Shown in pieces: positions 33,208 through 45,739 of a stretch of 64,000 bases of DNA. Each line of letters opens with the position of its first letter. Position 1 is the first letter of the stretch. A program made the translations under genes and the position numbers. The DNA comes from Pomphorhynchus laevis (taxonomy: Eukaryota; Acanthocephala; Palaeacanthocephala; Echinorhynchida; Pomphorhynchidae): contig WNNJ02002157.1 in assembly GCA_012934845.2 (NCBI GenBank), positions 186,001 to 250,000 on the forward strand, read 5' to 3'. Below the pieces are notes generated by a model. That model was given only the letters and a program-made list of their open reading frames with translations, was not told where the DNA came from and made no database searches.

Positions 33208-34526
33208 AACAGAATGTCATCAGCATACTGCATAACATGGAAGTTAAATGTATGAGAAATCGAAGACAAGTCAGCGAGAAGAAGAGAGTAAAGCAAAGGG
33301 CTTAATACTGATACTTATGGAACACCGGACGGGATGGACGAAGGATTGGAGAGAAGAGTTAGTATAGACGCAAAATGCACGGTTTGATAGATATGAAGAA
33401 AACCATGATACAGTGGGTAAAGAGAAGCCATAATCATGACGAAGGCGATGGAGAAGAATCGAGTGATCGACGATGACAAAAGCAGACGATAGATCAAGAA
33501 GAACTATGACACTACAAAATTTATGATCGCACGAAATGAGTAAGTCGTTATAAACTTAAAGACATGCAATTTCGGTAGAGTAATTAGAGCGAAAAGCGGT
33601 TTGGAATGGAGGAAATAAGTTGGAGAAAAAGAGATATGTATTAGCTTGCTTGAGAACGAGACGCTCAAGGAGTTTAGAGAGAGTTGGGAGAAGTGAAATA
33701 GGACGGTACGAAGATGGTAGTGAAGAGTCGAGAGATTGCTTTTTGATGAGAGGACGAACAGTGGCGCATTTCCAGATGGAAGGAAATGCACGGATACGGA
33801 TGGACGATTTGAACAATGTGGTTAGGAAGGGTAAGATAGAGGAGCAGATATTTTTAAGCAAGTGAGTGGGAATTGGGTCAGAAGGAGAGGTTTTATTAGG
33901 TAATGACAGCAGAACCGAAGAAACTTCATCAGACGAAACGGGAATAAGGTGGAATAGTTCTGGGAGGGAAGTATTTAAAGAGAAGAGTGGGTACAAGGGG
34001 GCTATGGGTAGTAGGGAAAGTAAATTAGATAGCTTAGTTTGTAGATAAGAAGAAAATTCATCAGGATTTATATTACAAGGTGTAGATGATCGTAAAATAA
34101 TTGAGTTTAAGATTTTCCAATGAGATTTAGAGTTGGAAGATGACTCGAGTTGATTTCGCCAAAAGAGAGTACGTTTAGTACGTATAAGAATGAGACGTGA
34201 ACGGCGTAGAGAAAAGTAGAAATAACGGAGATTTGGAGTGAGTGAGTTGGGAGAACGTTTAAAAGGCGATTATACACACGAAAAGAGTGAAGGAGTCGAC
34301 GCTTAGAAAGACTAGTCAGAATCGAACCAGGGAGCATGGCGCAAGCGCTGAGAACGTCGGAGTCGACTATACAGAAGGTTATTGAGGATCGACGTAAGTT
34401 CAGAATCAAACAGAATGCAGAGATCATCGGGAGAGAGATAGTTAAGAGGAAATGAAAAGAGTGAAGAATTGAGTAAGGATGTGCAGAGAATAGGGATATC
34501 TGTGCAGAGAATAAGGATAATATATT
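33208..34526 (-). mobile_element. L2-like LINE fragment, truncated at both ends, inside a PLE
   Basis: The minus strand carries the end of the endonuclease region and the first half of the RT: SDPIPTHLLKNICSSILPFL, VRPLIKKQSLDSSLPSSYRP and ISLLPTLSKLLERLVLKQ, then FHVMQYADD-equivalent sequence near 33215. It matches 50.8-52.1 kb closely. It lacks the 3' end, which ordinary LINE insertion would keep, and it replaces about 60 bp of PLE sequence. An 18-bp stretch (TGTGCAGAGAATARGGA) is repeated at 34475 and 34501 at the junction. Confidence 0.78.
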
Positions 34527-36200
34527 CTAATATTATCGTTACATATTGATATTGATATTATTGATTTCAATTTGAAATCAATATAAGTAATATTGATTTC
34601 AATTCTTTATTAAAATTAAAAAATTTTCGTCATAATGACGGTAACAACTTATACCTTATTTTAGGAATATATTTACTTAAATCTTATCCTATTATTTCTT
34701 TACTTTTAGAATTATTTAAAAGTCGGCTATATTTATGTTATCTATACATTTATTAATGAAGTTTATGGTTAATGTATATTTTCTATTGTTATTATTAACA
34801 TTTATTGTACGATTATAGTATTTTGTATTACAATAACTGTCTATTATACAACTTAGCCTATCATAGTCGTTAATTAATTTTTGATTTATTGAACATATGA
34901 TATCTTTAGAAAAATTTCTTATATTTACATAAAGATCTTTTAGCTTATTATCTCTTAAAAGTTGTTTTAATATTTCTAATTGTTCATTTATATACATATC
35001 TTTTTTAATATTTTTAACTCTATTTTTCCTATTCCTTTTATCACCATGACTTCTTGGTTTGCGTTTAACCGGATTATTATAATATAGTTGTTTATTATTT
35101 ACTGTACTACTTCTGCCAATTCCTTGTACCATGTCATTCAATTCTAATGGGTGCTTATATTTTTTAATATAACGAATTGTAAATTTTATTTTTATTGCTA
35201 TTATTTAATCTATATTTATGCCCTATTGATAGCATTTTCCTTAATTAATTATTTTCAATTAATTCTAGATTATGAGTGCATATATGTTCATTTATTTTAT
35301 CAAAACTAAGACTTTTACAATTGCATTCTGTTTCTGTAATGTTTCTAATATTATCGTTACATGTTGATTTCAATTTTTTATTATAATTACAAATTTTATC
35401 AAATATATAATGTTTCCAAATATTACTTAAATATATCTTTGATGTATTTAATCTTTTACTATTAATCAGCTTACCAAAGTAAGCATTTAAGTCATTATAT
35501 AACGAATTGTAAATTTTATTTTTATTGTTATCAATTTTATTTTTAGTGTATCTTATCAATAGTTGTTATTATATAGTTAGCATATAATTTAGTAAGTTCT
35601 TTATACATATCTTTATTAATTTTATCTTTTCTTTTATAATTGTTTGTTATTTTCATTTTATTTTTAATTTTATCAAATATATAATCTTTCCAAATGTTTA
35701 TTTTAGATATAATCGAGCTTTCACTATTAATCAGCTTACTAAAGTAATCATTTAAGTCATTATATAACGAATTGTAAATTTTATTTTTGTCGTTGTTATT
35801 ATTTAATCTATATTTATACCCTTTTGATAGCATTTTCCTTAATTCATTGTTTTCAATTAATTCTAGATTATGAGTGCATATATGTTCATTTATTTTATCA
35901 AAATTAAGACTTTTGCAATTGCATTCAGTTTCTATAATGTTTCTAATATTATCGTTACAAATAGAATTCAATTCTTTATTATAAATTATTATAAATATTA
36001 TTATCAATAATATATAATAATATAATATATTATTATAATATTATTTATTTATTATAAATTCTTTATTTATAAATTATTTTATGAATATATTTACTTAAAT
36101 CTGATCCTATTATTTCTTTACTTTTTCTGTCGTTATTATTTAATCTATATTTATACCCTTTTGGTAGCATTTTCTTTAATTCACCATTTTTAATTGATTC
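34527..36200 (-). mobile_element. Naiad-like PLE, three rearranged linker pieces
   Basis: 34527-35163: end of the GIY-YIG domain (LELNDMVQGIGRSS) running into KDMYINEQLEILKQLLRDNK, DYDRLSCIIDSYCNTKYY and NINIADF, then KSKEIIG...KYIPKIRYKLLP. This shows that the linker follows GIY-YIG directly. 35165-35560 and 35540-36010: two copies of the TECNC...HICTHNLEL region and the start of the RT part. 36075-36200: another scrap. Neighbouring pieces are in the same orientation but not in element order, so deletions or recombination among copies must have occurred. Confidence 0.72.
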
Positions 36201-36204
36201 TACG

Positions 36205-36410
36205 GATTTAATAAAATTATAAAATAAACAAAACAATAAAAATTATCAAAATTTAATAATTAAATAATAAAATTAATAATTGTTTTACGATTTTTTATAA
36301 TTTAAGTCAAGTTAAAATAAAAAACTGAAATTAAAAATAAAAATAAATTTTTATGAATTGACTAATAAATAACAGACGTTGTTATTAACAGACGTCGTTA
36401 TCAACGTTGG
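36205..36410 (-). repeat. Naiad-like PLE terminal-region copy
   Basis: TTATAAAATAAACAAAACA...TTTATGAATTGACTAATAAATAACAGACGTTGT matches 16930-17115 in the same orientation. Confidence 0.65.
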
Positions 36411-36518
36411 AAATGAGTTCTTGTAATTTAGCTTTTAGTTTTAGTTTTTAATAACGTGTCATAAGGAAACGTGTTTGCAATTTGAAATTATAAAAAACAA
36501 ATGATGATTTCTAAATTT

Positions 36519-37140
36519 GAGACCGCTATTGAGTTTATGAATAGGGGATGAAACAGAAAAATAAAAAAAAAAAAAAAAATAAATTTTTGATTATAGAAAT
36601 CAAAAATTTAGAAATTAATTCACACTAATATATTTTATATTTAGATGACTACAATACGATATAAAATGTCTTATTAAAATTTATTAAAAACAATTTTATA
36701 GAAATCAAAAATTTAGAAATTAATTCACACTAATATATTTTATATTTAGATGACTACAATACGTTTTTTTTATGAAACAAAAAAACTGCTTCGGATAACG
36801 AAGCAGTTTTTATTGATGACATGTAAAATCTTAACATTTTAAGATCAAATGCTGAATTATATAAAATCTTTAGATTCTAAATTTATTTTTAATTCAAAAT
36901 ACGTAGCCTCAGTTGTCTGATCTAGTTGTAATTTTTAATTTAAACAATGAATACAATTTTGTATTCCCATATAATACAGGTATAGAGACCGCTGCAGTGT
37001 TGATGAATAGAAAACAAAACATGAAAATAAAGTAGTTTATACTGATGACCTATAAAATCTTAATTGTAATACATTGTGTTATCCATAAATTAATTAAAAA
37101 AATACTGGTTTTCAAATTCTTTAGATTTTTAAATAGTAGC
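36519..37140. repeat. Repeat cluster with perfect 67-bp direct repeat and hairpin
   Basis: 36592-36658 and 36697-36763 are identical (67 bp, offset 105). A 12-bp perfect hairpin lies at 36781-36792/36800-36811 with a 7-nt loop. GAGACCGCT...TGATGAATAG modules occur near 36520 and 36984, and TGATGAC..TAAAATCTTAA near 36814 and 37042. A poly(A) run is at about 36563-36579. It looks like a nest of short non-autonomous repeats; no coding sequence is seen. Confidence 0.7.
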
Positions 37141-37389
37141 TGTAATATTTATAATATTTCAGATTCTCAGAAAATTTAAATACAATGATATACATTCTTT
37201 AATTTTTATGGATAGCATAAAATATGTAAACTTAGCTATTTAATCTAATTAATATAAAAATACGTGAATTCAAATTTAGCAAGTTATGAGTTTGGCATAT
37301 TTCAAATTGTAAATCAGTTGACTCAACAAAAATGTTATTTTTTAACTAACGAATTATAAATCATTTTATTATGACATATAATATTTTTG

Positions 37390-38200
37390 AATATATGGAA
37401 TGTAAATGGATGCAATTATACTGATCTTAAAACTATAGGTCTTGAGGAAATAACGAAAATGACAAGGCTATTCAGTGAAAAGTTAATTTCGAAGACAGAA
37501 AACGTAATAAATTTCCTAGACGTTAAAGTATTAAGAAGTAATAACAGACTCAACAGACATTTTTAGAAAATCTAATATCTCACATTCACTTACTCCTTGG
37601 AGCATGCATATCCCGGACGGATACAAAATTTCAGTGGCCAGTTCATTGTTCAGAAGAGCCCTGAAGGTATGCAGTAACATGGAATACAGACAACGAAAGT
37701 ATAAGAGAATAAATCACATGTAAAGGGATTGCCAATATCCGGAATGGGCGATTAAACATGCACTAACTATTGCGATTAGGCAAGACAGGTCTTTAGAACG
37801 TTGACTGCACAACCAGATACGAAATACATTAAAACAACGTTCATCAATAATACTTTAGACGATTGTCGAAATTAACTTCAAAATCTTAAAACAACATAAA
37901 AGTGAACAATAAAACTGATGTTAGACTTAGTGGTATATTCTAAAGTAAACCTGTAACATCACAATGCGTAATATACGCCATTCCATGCGCAGATTGTGAG
38001 AAGACTTATGTTGGACAAACTAAACGAGACTTGAAAAAGAAGGCATGCCAACATAAGTACGATATGAATAAAATCGATATATCTTCGGAAATATTCAATA
38101 ATGCTATTGATACTGACCATAACATTGATTTTGAAAGCACGGACATCGTTAAAGAGATCGAACACTAGAGGTTTTATTCGAATTAATCTACAATATGTAA
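37390..38200 (+). pseudogene. Canonical PLE, RT tail plus GIY-YIG, decayed
   Basis: The plus strand gives VINFLDVKVLRSNN (about 37510-37550) and TPWSMHIPDGYK-like text, the RT C-terminal block. Then near 37975-38090 comes VIYAIPCADCEKTYVGQTKR, DLKKK and QHKYDM, a GIY-YIG core with the conserved Arg. TDHNIDFE and KEIEH (His and Glu positions) follow. The order RT then GIY-YIG is that of Penelope proper. Several stops are present. It ends beside a gypsy fossil at about 38230. Confidence 0.72.
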
Positions 38201-38229
38201 ATATTATAATATGTAAATAGTTTAACAAA

Positions 38230-41200
38230 TAGTTCAACTAAAGGAATGATTATGACATTCTTCCTCCGTCACGTATTCATTGAGGTATCTAGGAGATTTT
38301 CTCGCTCGAGTTCCTCGTCGCAAGATATATGTGTTTTCCTTTTGAACGGGAATGATCTCTACTTGAACATCACTAGTTTCCTGTTCTTGCATCGTATCGG
38401 TATCATGCTGATTCGGTTTCCTCGGACTGTTTAAGTCGGGACTTTGCTGTGGCAGGTCCTGAATTTCTCGATGTTGCTCAGGTATGAAGTTGTTTTCAGG
38501 GTCATGTTCATTCGTTGGGTACCTTGCCAATCGTCTCGTTGACACGTTCACTTCTTCTCCACTTAGTTTCCGAACTGTAGCATAGTGTCCATTTGATTAC
38601 ACGATTTCGATTTATGAGAATGCCAGGTACGATTTGGCTTTGGGTTTTGTCGAAGAAGAACATTTTCACAGTTGACCAACCAGACAGGGACGTTGTAACA
38701 GTTTTTTAAATTTCGCTTGAATGAGAACAGGCGTTGGTGAGGTGTCTCACCAGTCGATGTGCATAACAAGGAACGCAAAGACGATAGGACTCGTGGCAAT
38801 ACGAGTTACCATTCACTCGTTGGTTTCTTGATTGTTTTAAGAGCGAGTAGAATAGTCTTCCACACAATTCCGACAAAGCGCTCAGCTTGGCCGTTGCCGC
38901 GAGGGTTATAGCTAGAACTTCTATTGCAGCTTATTCCTCGAGCGTTTAAGTACGTTCTAAACTCATTTGATAAGAAACATGACGCTTGATCACTGTGCAC
39001 GCTAGCCGGGTACCCGAAAACACTGAATATTTGATTGAGGGAAGTGATAACAGATGCCGAAGATGTATCTCTACATGGAATTCCAAAGGGGAAACGTGAA
39101 TATTCATCGACCACACAAAGGATGTATTTGTTATATGTAGTGGACGCCAAGGGTCCCTTAAAGTCGATGCTAAGTCGCTCGAACGGTTGCGTCGCCTTGA
39201 TGACCTGCACTGTTTAAGGTTTGCCATATTGTGGTTTCAACTCAGCGCATATTTTACAAGATGAGACTATGTCGGTTACGTCCTTTTTGTCGTAGGGGAG
39301 TTCGTGAGCACGTACGTAATGAAACAGTCGTGTAATTCCCGGATAACACAGTGACTCATGTAGGCATTTGAGGTCATTTGTCGTTTTGCAAGAAGAACAA
39401 GTTATCCTTGACATGGCGTCTGCAACTTGATTGTTTTTGCCCGGTCAATATTCAATTTCAAAATTGTACTGCACTAATTCGATTCGCCATCGAGCAATCT
39501 TGTCGCTTTTAATACGATTCAACTGTTTTTGGTCGAACATAAACGACACAGATCGTTGGTCGGTAATCACCACGAAATGTCGTCCCAACAAGAAATGTTT
39601 CCAGTGTTTTAAGGCTTCTATAATAGCAAAGGTCTCCTTCTTTACACTTGATTGTCGTAGTGCCGTTTTTGGGCAGGGATCTGGATAAAAGGCGACTGGT
39701 TGATTGACTTGACTGAGCACAGCGCCGATTGATGAGTAAGATGCATCAGTTTCAACGGTTAATGGAAGAGTAGGATCGTAAGCACAGAGGAATGATTTTG
39801 AAATTTCCATCTTGATTTCCTCAATCTGTTTGACGACGGTACGTTCAAGGGGGAAGCATTTCGATTCAACTAATGGACGTATCTTTGTCGAGAAAATATG
39901 AATCCATCTAGAATAGTATGCGAGCATTCCAAGCAGTCTTTTCAGTGATGCTTGATCGTTAGGAGTTGGGTAGGAAATCAGAGGCTTGATTCTCCTGATG
40001 TCAGGCTTAATACATCCATGTTGTATATTGTAACCAAGGAAGTTTAGTTGCGTTTTGCTCAAACGAGACTTTTCGGAAGCGAATTTGATATTCAGTCGGT
40101 TGGCAACACTCATTAGGCGACTTAGTCTGTTGTCGTGTTCCTTGACGTCTTTACCGCATACGATTATGTCGTCCATATACGCAAAAACTCCTTCGAGTTT
40201 ATTTTCGTCAATCAAATTTGTTTACTAAACGCTGAAAAACGGAAACGGCGTTTGTGAGTCCGAATGATATTCGTTGAAACTCATACAGACGACCTGAGGC
40301 TTCGAATGCCGTATATTGCCTATCTTTCTCGAGCAAAGGGATTTGATAGTACGCACTAATTAGATCGAGTGTGGAAAATACAACATGTGTTGCTATTTTC
40401 GAGATTAGACTGTCGATGTTAGGCAAAGAGTACGCGTCCAGTGTCGTATAGCAATTAATGGTCTGGGAATAGTTGACAACCATTCCTCGTTTGCCATTTC
40501 GATTTGTAACGACGAGAATTTGTGAGCACCGGGGTGATCTACCTTCGCGGATGACGCCGGACTTTAGCGGTTTTGCAATTTCGTTTCGTGTAAATTCGGC
40601 ATTTGGTTGTGTTTGTCTTCTCGATTTTGTGACGACAGGAATAAGGTCTGTGGGTAGGTTTGGAAATAGTGTTAGTGGTTGAATGTTAATAACAGGTGCA
40701 GGTGCTACACTTGCGAGTGTTAATCCAGGCAGATTTCCTCCAAAAGGGAATGTAATCGATTCATGTCTTCTCATAAATTCTCTACCCAGTATGGCTTCGA
40801 AGCATAAAGACGACAGTATCGAAAAGCGGCAGTGCGGATAGGTCTTATTTTCCAGTTCTATATCTACTGTACACTGCTTTGTAATCGTGGCCTGGGAAGA
40901 CGATGAAGTTATATAGACAGTTTTGCGACAAGGTGACAATTGTAGTTTTAATGTTCGTGCAATTTTTGAATCTATGAAGTTGTCTGAGCTTCCGGTATCG
41001 AGTAGACAATTAATTCGTTGGCCATTGATAGTGATATGAGTGGTTGAAGTTCGTTCTTCGGAATTTGATTGGGACAATAGACACAACGCTGAAGCCGTCG
41101 ATGCAGAATATTTTCCTTTAGATTTGCATACCTTTGCGAAGTGACCCAGTTTCGAACAATTGTTGCACGTGACAGTACGCACAGGACATTTAGTACGAGG

Positions 41201-41410
41201 ATGGCAACGGTTACCACAAAATAGCACAACTTGGTGTCTTTGTTACGCAATGATGCGTTGATCGATGGCTCGTCTAAAGCGTCGGAAACATTTGTCTCAT
41301 TTTTGTTGCCTCCAGAAATAGTTGCCAGCATTGTTGTCTCATCCTTTGAATTAAAGATTGCCGCTTGCTGTTGGGCAGCCTCTAGAGATGTAGCTTCTAT
41401 CCCGTAATTT
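38230..41410 (-). mobile_element. Ty3/gypsy LTR retrotransposon fossil, internal part
   Basis: A minus-strand gypsy fossil. Parts in order: a short gag end with a CCHC zinc knuckle (CNNCSKLGHFAKVC, about 41.15 kb), an aspartic protease (LLDTGSSDNF, about 41.0 kb), RT (about 40.7-40.0 kb, with YMDDI), RNase H (about 39.9-39.45 kb), and an integrase with its zinc-binding and DDE parts (about 39.4-38.8 kb). A C-terminal tail ends near 38.23 kb. Most of gag and both LTRs are not seen, so the ends are taken from where similarity stops. The copy is broken, with roughly half a dozen breaks. It is moderately old: the protein text is still easily read but no frame spans it. Confidence 0.85.
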
Positions 41411-41958
41411 ACTTCTATTCCGTAACCAAACTTTCATTTATAAATATTCCGTGTCACACATGAATCGGATTGCAATCTTAAAAATGGTAATTGATTTCAC
41501 ACACATTATGTCAAAACAAGCTTCAACAAATGCTAAATTAAAACGTATTTTGGTGACTCGGCGTTTTCCATGAACTGGTTGAAGTCCATTGTTTAATTTG
41601 TTTCACTCTTATGATCTTCCGATACATTTCATATATAATGTGCTGATAATCAGTTCAAACCATCTATGTTTTATTTAAAAATAAAAAAAATTAATTTGAA
41701 TAAATTTAAAGTCATGCTTTTTATAATAAATGGATTCGTATTATGGATTATGTAAACAATTAAATTTTATATTTTAAACTTAAATGTCATTTTATCATTT
41801 TAATTGAAAATAAATAAACACATCGGATTGCAATACTCCATACTTTGTCTAAAGCCTATAAATAAAAGTTTAGACATAAGCCTTTTATAATAAAGGCTAT
41901 TTCTTTTCTAAAGCATATTTTGGTGAATCGGCCTTTCTCATGAACTGCTTGATAGGAA
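41411..41958. repeat. AT-rich spacer with a diverged direct-repeat pair
   Basis: ATCGGATTGCAAT (41463 and 41823) and CGTATTTTGGTGACTCGGCGTTTTCCATGAACTG versus CATATTTTGGTGAATCGGCCTTTCTCATGAACTG (41548 and 41915) occur in the same order with an offset of about 365 bp. The second copy ends just upstream of a LINE-A, so the units might be promoter-like 5' repeats or unrelated. Confidence 0.6.
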
Positions 41959-42183
41959 ATTGACAGAAGTAAGAAAAATAAGTCAGGAGAACTTATTGAT
42001 CGCTAAGCATAGATCGGAAGAATTACAGGATCGGCGTATTATGGTTGCCTGCTGCCGTCCGTCCATTTTAAAATTACAGCATGATATGAAGGAAGCGCTT
42101 AATTCCCCCAGTGGTTCAATAAGCTGCAGAACGTCACAACCGCTTATTGTGTATCGTACGGGAAAGAACATTCGCAGTTCCAA

Positions 42184-43273
42184 ATGGATAAATCAAAAAT
42201 GGCGAGTGTGCAAAACATACTTACGGAGCAATCAAAGGATTCGATGGAAATTACTCTAGAGTCAGACGTGAAGCATGTTTGTTCTACGGATTCTTTCCAG
42301 GTTAGTAATGTCTTTATGTCTACTAATGAAGGGGGTTTATGGGAGCTTTCCCCTATCCCAAAAGCCAAGGACCTTATTCAAATCAAGTTTGATGAGCCTT
42401 TAGAAATACACAAATTATTTAATTTATTTCTTCGTGCTTTCACAATCAACTACAAAAACAGTGCTGTTTAACTTCATAAAATATTATGACTGTGAAATCA
42501 AGATGTCATTCGCCTCTCATGGTTTGGCGGAGTACGAGGCTTTCTTCGTTTCTAATTTGGATCATCTGGGCTCAATCAAGTCTATGCCTACACTGGCTTC
42601 ATTAAAGTTAACGAATATTCCTCCTCTCATAGACGAGGAAGACATTAAGACCTTAACGAAAAAATTACACGTCTCTAATTTTCGTTCAGTAATGGGGAGG
42701 AATGGACTTCCCCTTCCTATTGGATTTGTTACTTCCTATCTGGATAATGCTGAAGTTCTTGCACTGTCGTCCTGTAACCCTTTTCTGGGCTTCAATATTC
42801 TCTTCAAGGAAGTCAGTTCTGATGACCATACTTACCCCCACTGCAATAAGTGCCACAAATGGGGGCATTAGAAGTCGGACTGCGTGTCTTTTAGAACATG
42901 CGGATTCTGTGGTTCAACAGAATGCAACCTGGCTAGGGGAAAGTGTACCTCCACCTCCAAATGCTCGAATTGTGGTGGAGCACATCCGGCTTGGGACCGA
43001 AAATGCTCTTCGTTTAAAGCCTATGTTGCTAGACATATCTCGCCACGTAAACCTGCCCACTTTTTCACGGCGGCAGCGTCCAGAATGCCAAATAGTGACA
43101 TCCTACAGCTGATACAATCATCGAAACAAGCCACGCTCAAAGAAATACAAGTCCTGATCGCAAGCCAATTCGCATTGCTGTTTTCAGCACCACCGGCTTC
43201 CAGTCCAGTTCTTCCGGAATCTAAGAAGAGGGGGCTTCAGCTCACGCTGTGCCCCCTCAGTGAAGATAGGTAA
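42184..43273 (+). pseudogene. LINE-A ORF1, zinc-knuckle protein, broken
   Basis: Starts MDKSKMASVQNILTEQ. The conserved middle reads ELSPIPKAKDLIQIKFDEPL and a frame change follows near 42450. The second segment reads LFNFIKYYDCEIKMSFASHG and runs to the first knuckle CNKCHKWGH, after which one stop occurs (42870). Then come CGFCGSTECNLARGKC and CSNCGGAHPAWDRKC, the other two knuckles, and the C-terminus SRMPNSDILQLIQSSKQATL, which shows what the end of the full-length protein looks like. About 360 residues if uninterrupted. It serves as the reference for the C-terminus of the copy at 13.3 kb. Confidence 0.82.
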
Positions 43274-43429
43274 ATTAATCAAATCTAAAAGAGCTAAGGC
43301 ACTGAAGGGAAATGAAGATACTACCCGTGGGCAAATGCATTCCATAGTGGGGACTTGTGGCGGGAAGGGTGACCTTTCCACACCTGGCTCTGTTTAGGTT
43401 AGGCAATCCAACAAGCTAACCTAACACAA

Positions 43430-45735
43430 TGCAGAGTACTCGTGCGCCTTTTTCACTGAACATTCTTCAATAGAATTCGGAAGGTGCTTCTGCCCTTAGA
43501 CTTCTATCCGGTAGAGATGCAGATGTTATAGTCCTTCAGGAGACGCGGTCTATCCGTCTTCCTAAGGATATTACTCGATTCATCCCCAAGCACATATGTT
43601 ACCACTATATTCCGTACATAACTCCACCCTCCTCTTCATCTCAAGGTCTTGTAACCCTAGTTAAATGCTACTTAATATCTTCCCTCCTATTAAACTATTG
43701 TTGTCCAGCCCGGTCTTGTTTAGTTATATCACTCTGTAAAGACGGGAAACGTATCAGTCTAGCCAATGTATACATCCGTCCAGGTGAGATTCACAAGAAC
43801 CGTGATCTCCTGGATAGGATTATAGATAGCGGTTATGACATGGTACTTGGTGACTTCAACGACAGGACTAGTCGTTGGATTAATGCAGCACTCCGCATAG
43901 CCAGGAACGGTTATCTTATTCATAAACCACCGTCCACCATCTTTCATTGCACATCAACAAATACACTCCTCGACTTATTACTGCTCCATGAGAGGTGGTT
44001 GTTCAAACCTCACTGTACGGAGCAGTCGCGATCACATCTGTCCACCTCTCATGACTTGATTCGTTGGTGGATAGAAGAAGATACGCTGCTTCGGATGAGA
44101 TTTCACTTTGATCCTATCAGAGTGGTTTTCTTTCAGGCAGCTATCCAACGCTTCCCGGAATTGGTAATGAGAGTCTGACCGAATTTAATTCCTACCTCTC
44201 TTCGCAAGCTACCGCGATGGTTTCGACTACATACAAAGGTCGTATTTACAGTCCGACTCCGACAAAACTCAAGACATTAGCATACATGCCCCGTCTTCCC
44301 AACATCTCTGCTTTTGCCAGATAAGCTCTCTCAAAAGAATATTGGAGCTCTAGATATAGGTTCCAACTGGGTAAGGATAGGGCAAGCACTGCATTACTTA
44401 ATCCAGCCCAGTCCTCCTTCTGCAAGATATTCAAGAAGGAGAAGTTTGTCTGTTGGAAGGATAGAGCCTTAAGTTGGATTGGTAAAATAGGCCTTGATAA
44501 TGTTTTGGTGGAGTCACTATCCCTACATAATTATGTAGCCACTCAATCACATCAACCAATCCCGCCTTGGGGAGACTATATGAGTAGATATCTATTTGTC
44601 ACAAATATTCTTAACAAATGGGGGCTCTTCCGGGCACCTACAAATCCGTCGTCCACTCTTTTCCCGTGTCTGTCAGCTTTAGACAGCCGAACAAAGAAGA
44701 GAAGTTGCCTGCACAATGCTTTTAGCCACCCCTTCCGATGTTGCCTGCATTAACATTAGTAGACGTGCTTTTATTCAAAAGAAAAATCCGGTCTATTGTC
44801 CTAAAGACCTGCGGTCCAATTTCGATTTAAAATTCCCTCGTGTCGATTTACGATAAAGCGCTATCCCGTAAAATCCGCGATCATTTAAGTATGCGAAATC
44901 TAATCCTACCAAGTTTCCATGGGGTCGTCAAAGGTCGCACGGTCCATTCAGCTGTAGGTGAAGTCCATCAGTTCTGTCAAGAAAATAGTCATCAACTCGC
45001 TGTGGCTGTTTTCCTTGACTTTTCTGCTGCATTTAAATCGCATCTCCATTCCCTTTGTTATCTCTTATCTCAGGTCCCTTGGGTTGCCTGCGAGAATTGT
45101 TAACAGGGTGGAGAAACTGTTGTACACCAAGCGATTCTTTTATGAGGACGACCCTGATGCGCGTCAGTTCTATCCTATCACGGGTGTGCCCCAATGATCC
45201 CATCTTACTCCTATCTTGCTCCTTGCTGCCTCCATTGAACTCTTTAAAATATTTAAACGCGAAAAACGTCTTGTGGTATACGCTGATGATACCACAGCCC
45301 TGTTCTCTGGACGCAGGTGCAAAGACGTAGTCTCGGACATCAGCCGATTCATTTTAAAATTAAAAGACCAGTTAACCCGGTCTAATCTTATTTCAAACTC
45401 TGCTAAATCGCAGGTGGTTGTCTTTCATGGCGCCCCTCAACAAAGCAAAAACTTAAGAGATTAGCACTCTCTGCACTCTCCTCCATTTTGACTAATCAAC
45501 CACTCCCTGTCTTCACGAGTCGTGTAAAATACCTAGGGTTGACCATTACGGTGAACCGGTCGGCGAAAGCTGACCTGGATAGACTAAAACGTATCCTGAA
45601 GAGAGCTAGTTAGGTTCTGAAACGGGCCCAGCATCTGTCGTTGAATGGAAAACATAAGTACGCCTTTGGGGTACTTGGGCTATCTCGGGATTAGTCTCCT
45701 TTTCTAGAGGACGTTCCCAGAGGAAAAGCTAAGGT
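43430..45735 (+). pseudogene. LINE-A ORF2, endonuclease-RT, broken
   Basis: Starts MQSTRAPFSLNILQ with a stop directly after. The endonuclease blocks VIVLQETRS, MVLGDFND and LLDLLLL are readable. The RT shows FLDFSAAF (motif A, about 45020-45045, followed by a frame change), GVPQ-stop where PQGS should be (about 45184-45200), and VVYADDTTALF intact (about 45270-45305). It ends near KRILKRAS...SFSRGRSQRK. At least six disabling changes are seen. The product would not be functional. Confidence 0.8.
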
Positions 45736-45739
45736 TTCA

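Larger units (their letters stand above)
42140..45735 (+). mobile_element. LINE-A, decayed copy lacking its 3' end
   Basis: Plus-strand copy with ORF1 (42184-43273) and ORF2 (43430-45735) in the same arrangement as the copy at 10.5-14.4 kb. It stops within the last ORF2 residues (GRSQRKS), without the 3' UTR and stem-loop, and is joined there to a PLE scrap. Each ORF has several disabling changes, so it is older than the minus-strand copy. Confidence 0.85.

Noticed and set aside
36781-36811. Hairpin with flanking A/T runs as a bacterial-type terminator
   Set aside because: The context is eukaryotic repeat DNA with no gene ending there.
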